Below the pieces are notes generated by a model. The model was not told the origin of the DNA and ran no database searches. It was given only the letters and a program-made list of their open reading frames with translations. From QQUD01 sp039029915 (GTDB lineage: Bacteria > Chloroflexota > Anaerolineae > Promineifilales > Promineifilaceae), in the NCBI GenBank assembly GCA_039029915.1, contig JBCCFD010000492.1, positions 1-5,750 on the forward strand: a stretch of DNA of 5,750 nucleotides, in the 5' to 3' direction. The translations under genes were made by a program, and so were the position numbers. Shown here piece by piece: positions 4,366 to 5,750 of this stretch (its first letter is position 1; the number at the start of each line of letters is the position of its first letter).

Positions 4366-5750
4366 ATGCGGACAAAGAAAAGAGAAAATCTAGGCAGGTT
4401 ACTGCGCCCTAAGCACATTGCTTTTATCGGCGGTACGCAGGTTGAAGGCGCGATAGCGGCGTGTCGCCGGGCTGGGTTTGAAGGTCACATTTGGGTGGTA
4501 AACCCCAAGCGAGATCAGATTGCTGGTGTTCCCTGCATCAACGCTATTGCAGACCTGCCTGAACCGCCAGACGCCTCGCTTATTGCCCTCTCGCCTTCTC
4601 GTACGGTCGAAACAGTGCAGGCGTTAAACGAATTTGGTGCCGGTGGCGCAGTTTGCATGGCGGCGGGCTTCGCAGAAGTGGATGAAGCAGGTGCCAAGCT
4701 ACAGGCGGCGTTAATTGCGGCGGCGGGAGAAACGGCCGTTCTTGGGCCAAACTGCATGGGTATTCTCAACCAGTTTGACGGGGCTGTCATTTGGGGTTCA
4801 GACAATCACATTGAGCCAGCCGGTGATTTTGGCGCCGCCATCATCTCTCAGAGCGGGGCGCTCGTGTTTGGCATCACCAATATTGAGCAAGCCTTTCCAT
4901 TAGGGTACGGTATTAGCACCGGCAATCAAGCCGTTGTCGATACGGCCGATTGCATCCATGCCGTCTTGGATGACAAGCGTATTCGGGCCATCGGCATCTA
5001 TTTAGAAGGTCTTGAAGACGGCAAGGCACTGGGGGCGGCCTGCTGGCGAGCGTTGCAAAAGGGAGTGCCCATTGTTGTGCTCAAAGGGGGAGATACACCA
5101 GCGGGAGAATCGGTCGCACAAAGCCACACCGGTGCGATGGTTGTTGAGCGAGATTTATGGGATGCGTTTGTCAAACGGTATGGGCTGATGGAAGTTTCTT
5201 CACCCAAAGCGCTCGTGGAGACGCTCAAACTGTTAACGGTTGGCGGCCTGCCCAAAGGGCGACGGCTTAGCGTTGTCACCTACTCAGGCGGCCTAAATGG
5301 CGTCATTGCGGCCCGCGCCCCCAAACTCAATTTAGAGCTATCGCCGCCCAAGCCTGAAAATGCCGACCTCTTGCGTCAACAGATGCCGCCAATTGTACCT
5401 ATTGCGAACCCGCTTGATTTAAACATCCCGTGGATTTCCAAAACGGGGATGGCGATGAGTGACGGGCAGTCCATAGCCGAAGGGATCGTCAAACTGGCTG
5501 AAGATGTCGCCGATATGGTTCTTTTTTTTATCGATGTACCTCGCCCTGATGAGAACAATTTAGATGCTGATTGGCTTCCTAGCGTCAACGGGATGGCTTT
5601 TGTTAAACAGGCGCTTGACCTGCCCACCTTGGTGGCTGGCATTATGCCGGAAGGGTTGGATATAGAGCTTCGCCGGCGTCTGCTGGCGCAGGGGATTGCG
5701 CCTTTACTGGGGTTTAATGATGTGTTAGAAGCGTGTGCTGCAGCGGGGCA
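4366..5750 (+). CDS. ADP-forming acyl-CoA synthetase, alpha-type region (cut by right edge)
   Basis: An open frame from ATG 4366 to the window end gives 461 residues without a stop; an in-frame TAA at 4354-4356 fixes the upstream limit. No clear SD is seen. The CoA-binding Rossmann domain starts at RLLRPKHIAFIGG (11-23) and includes the family signature LGPNCMGIL (126-134). A succinyl-CoA-ligase-like domain follows, with AIISQSGALV (158-167), GISTGNQAVVDTAD (182-195) and the phosphorylated histidine in SHTGAM (His254). A third domain begins near LSVVTYSGGLNG (301-312) and runs to the edge. Members convert acid + CoA + ATP to acyl-CoA + ADP + phosphate, reversibly, in the cytosol. The ATP-grasp beta part is not seen; it may be fused downstream or separate. 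The acid is unknown; the neighbours suggest it feeds the CaiD-like step. Confidence 0.88.
   Translation, partial: MRTKKRENLGRLLRPKHIAFIGGTQVEGAIAACRRAGFEGHIWVVNPKRDQIAGVPCINAIADLPEPPDASLIALSPSRTVETVQALNEFGAGGAVCMAAGFAEVDEAGAKLQAALIAAAGETAVLGPNCMGILNQFDGAVIWGSDNHIEPAGDFGAAIISQSGALVFGITNIEQAFPLGYGISTGNQAVVDTADCIHAVLDDKRIRAIGIYLEGLEDGKALGAACWRALQKGVPIVVLKGGDTPAGESVAQSHTGAMVVERDLWDAFVKRYGLMEVSSPKALVETLKLLTVGGLPKGRRLSVVTYSGGLNGVIAARAPKLNLELSPPKPENADLLRQQMPPIVPIANPLDLNIPWISKTGMAMSDGQSIAEGIVKLAEDVADMVLFFIDVPRPDENNLDADWLPSVNGMAFVKQALDLPTLVAGIMPEGLDIELRRRLLAQGIAPLLGFNDVLEACAAAG
4731..4740. repeat. AACGGCCGTT palindrome, exact copy
   Basis: The exact 10-mer lies inside the acyl-CoA synthetase gene, encoding E-T-A-V. 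Further CGGCCG cores without the full arms occur at 3140-3145 and 4943-4948. Confidence 0.7.

Noticed and set aside
4515..5642. Minus-strand frames opposite the acyl-CoA synthetase
   Set aside because: Low-complexity Ser/Ala/Pro-rich products mirroring the sense codons; the sense strand carries the family motifs.

Overview
The window looks like a stretch of bacterial chromosome with about 40% GC in the left third and about 50-55% in the right two thirds (estimated by eye). Good Shine-Dalgarno sequences precede several genes, so the host uses ordinary SD-led initiation. The taxon cannot be fixed from this sequence. My low-confidence guess is an uncultured Chloroflexota (Anaerolineae-like) bacterium, based on the gene content, the short degenerate repeats between genes and a frequently repeated palindrome. 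The leftmost gene has a Bacteroidota flavour.

Left part (1-1904, all minus strand): the N-terminal 206 residues of an AraC-type regulator run off the left edge (620 to 1). Upstream of it lies a compact three-gene unit (1904 to 740) of small soluble paralogous proteins, with an 8-bp overlap and a 3-bp gap between genes. All three share a W-x-x-C start, a Y-V-A-G-x-S-E-K block, a GW helix end, a WW pair, an F-[RK]-R-P strand and a short basic amphipathic tail. I do not recognise a named family; the layout resembles DUF4177-like small domains.

Centre (1905-2057): a divergent control region. It holds a plausible leftward promoter, a perfect 17-bp inverted repeat with a 5-nt loop, and an SD-led 14-codon reading frame whose stop overlaps the start of the first rightward gene (ATGA).

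Right part (2058-5750, plus strand): three genes in one direction encode a FAD-dependent oxidoreductase (452 aa), a CaiD-like crotonase (261 aa) and the alpha-type part of an ADP-forming acyl-CoA synthetase (461 aa seen, cut by the right edge). Together they suggest a catabolic route in which a carboxylic acid is activated to a CoA thioester, hydrated or dehydrated, and oxidised. CaiD similarity points to a carnitine/crotonobetaine-like substrate, but that is unproven. The two spacers in this cluster (96 and 67 bp) carry short degenerate tandem repeats followed by inverted copies.

Across the window the palindrome AACGGCCGTT occurs four times exactly, and CGGCCG eight times. This is far above chance and resembles the HIP1 type of highly iterated palindrome. 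I saw no tRNA, rRNA, CRISPR array, insertion sequence or transposase.
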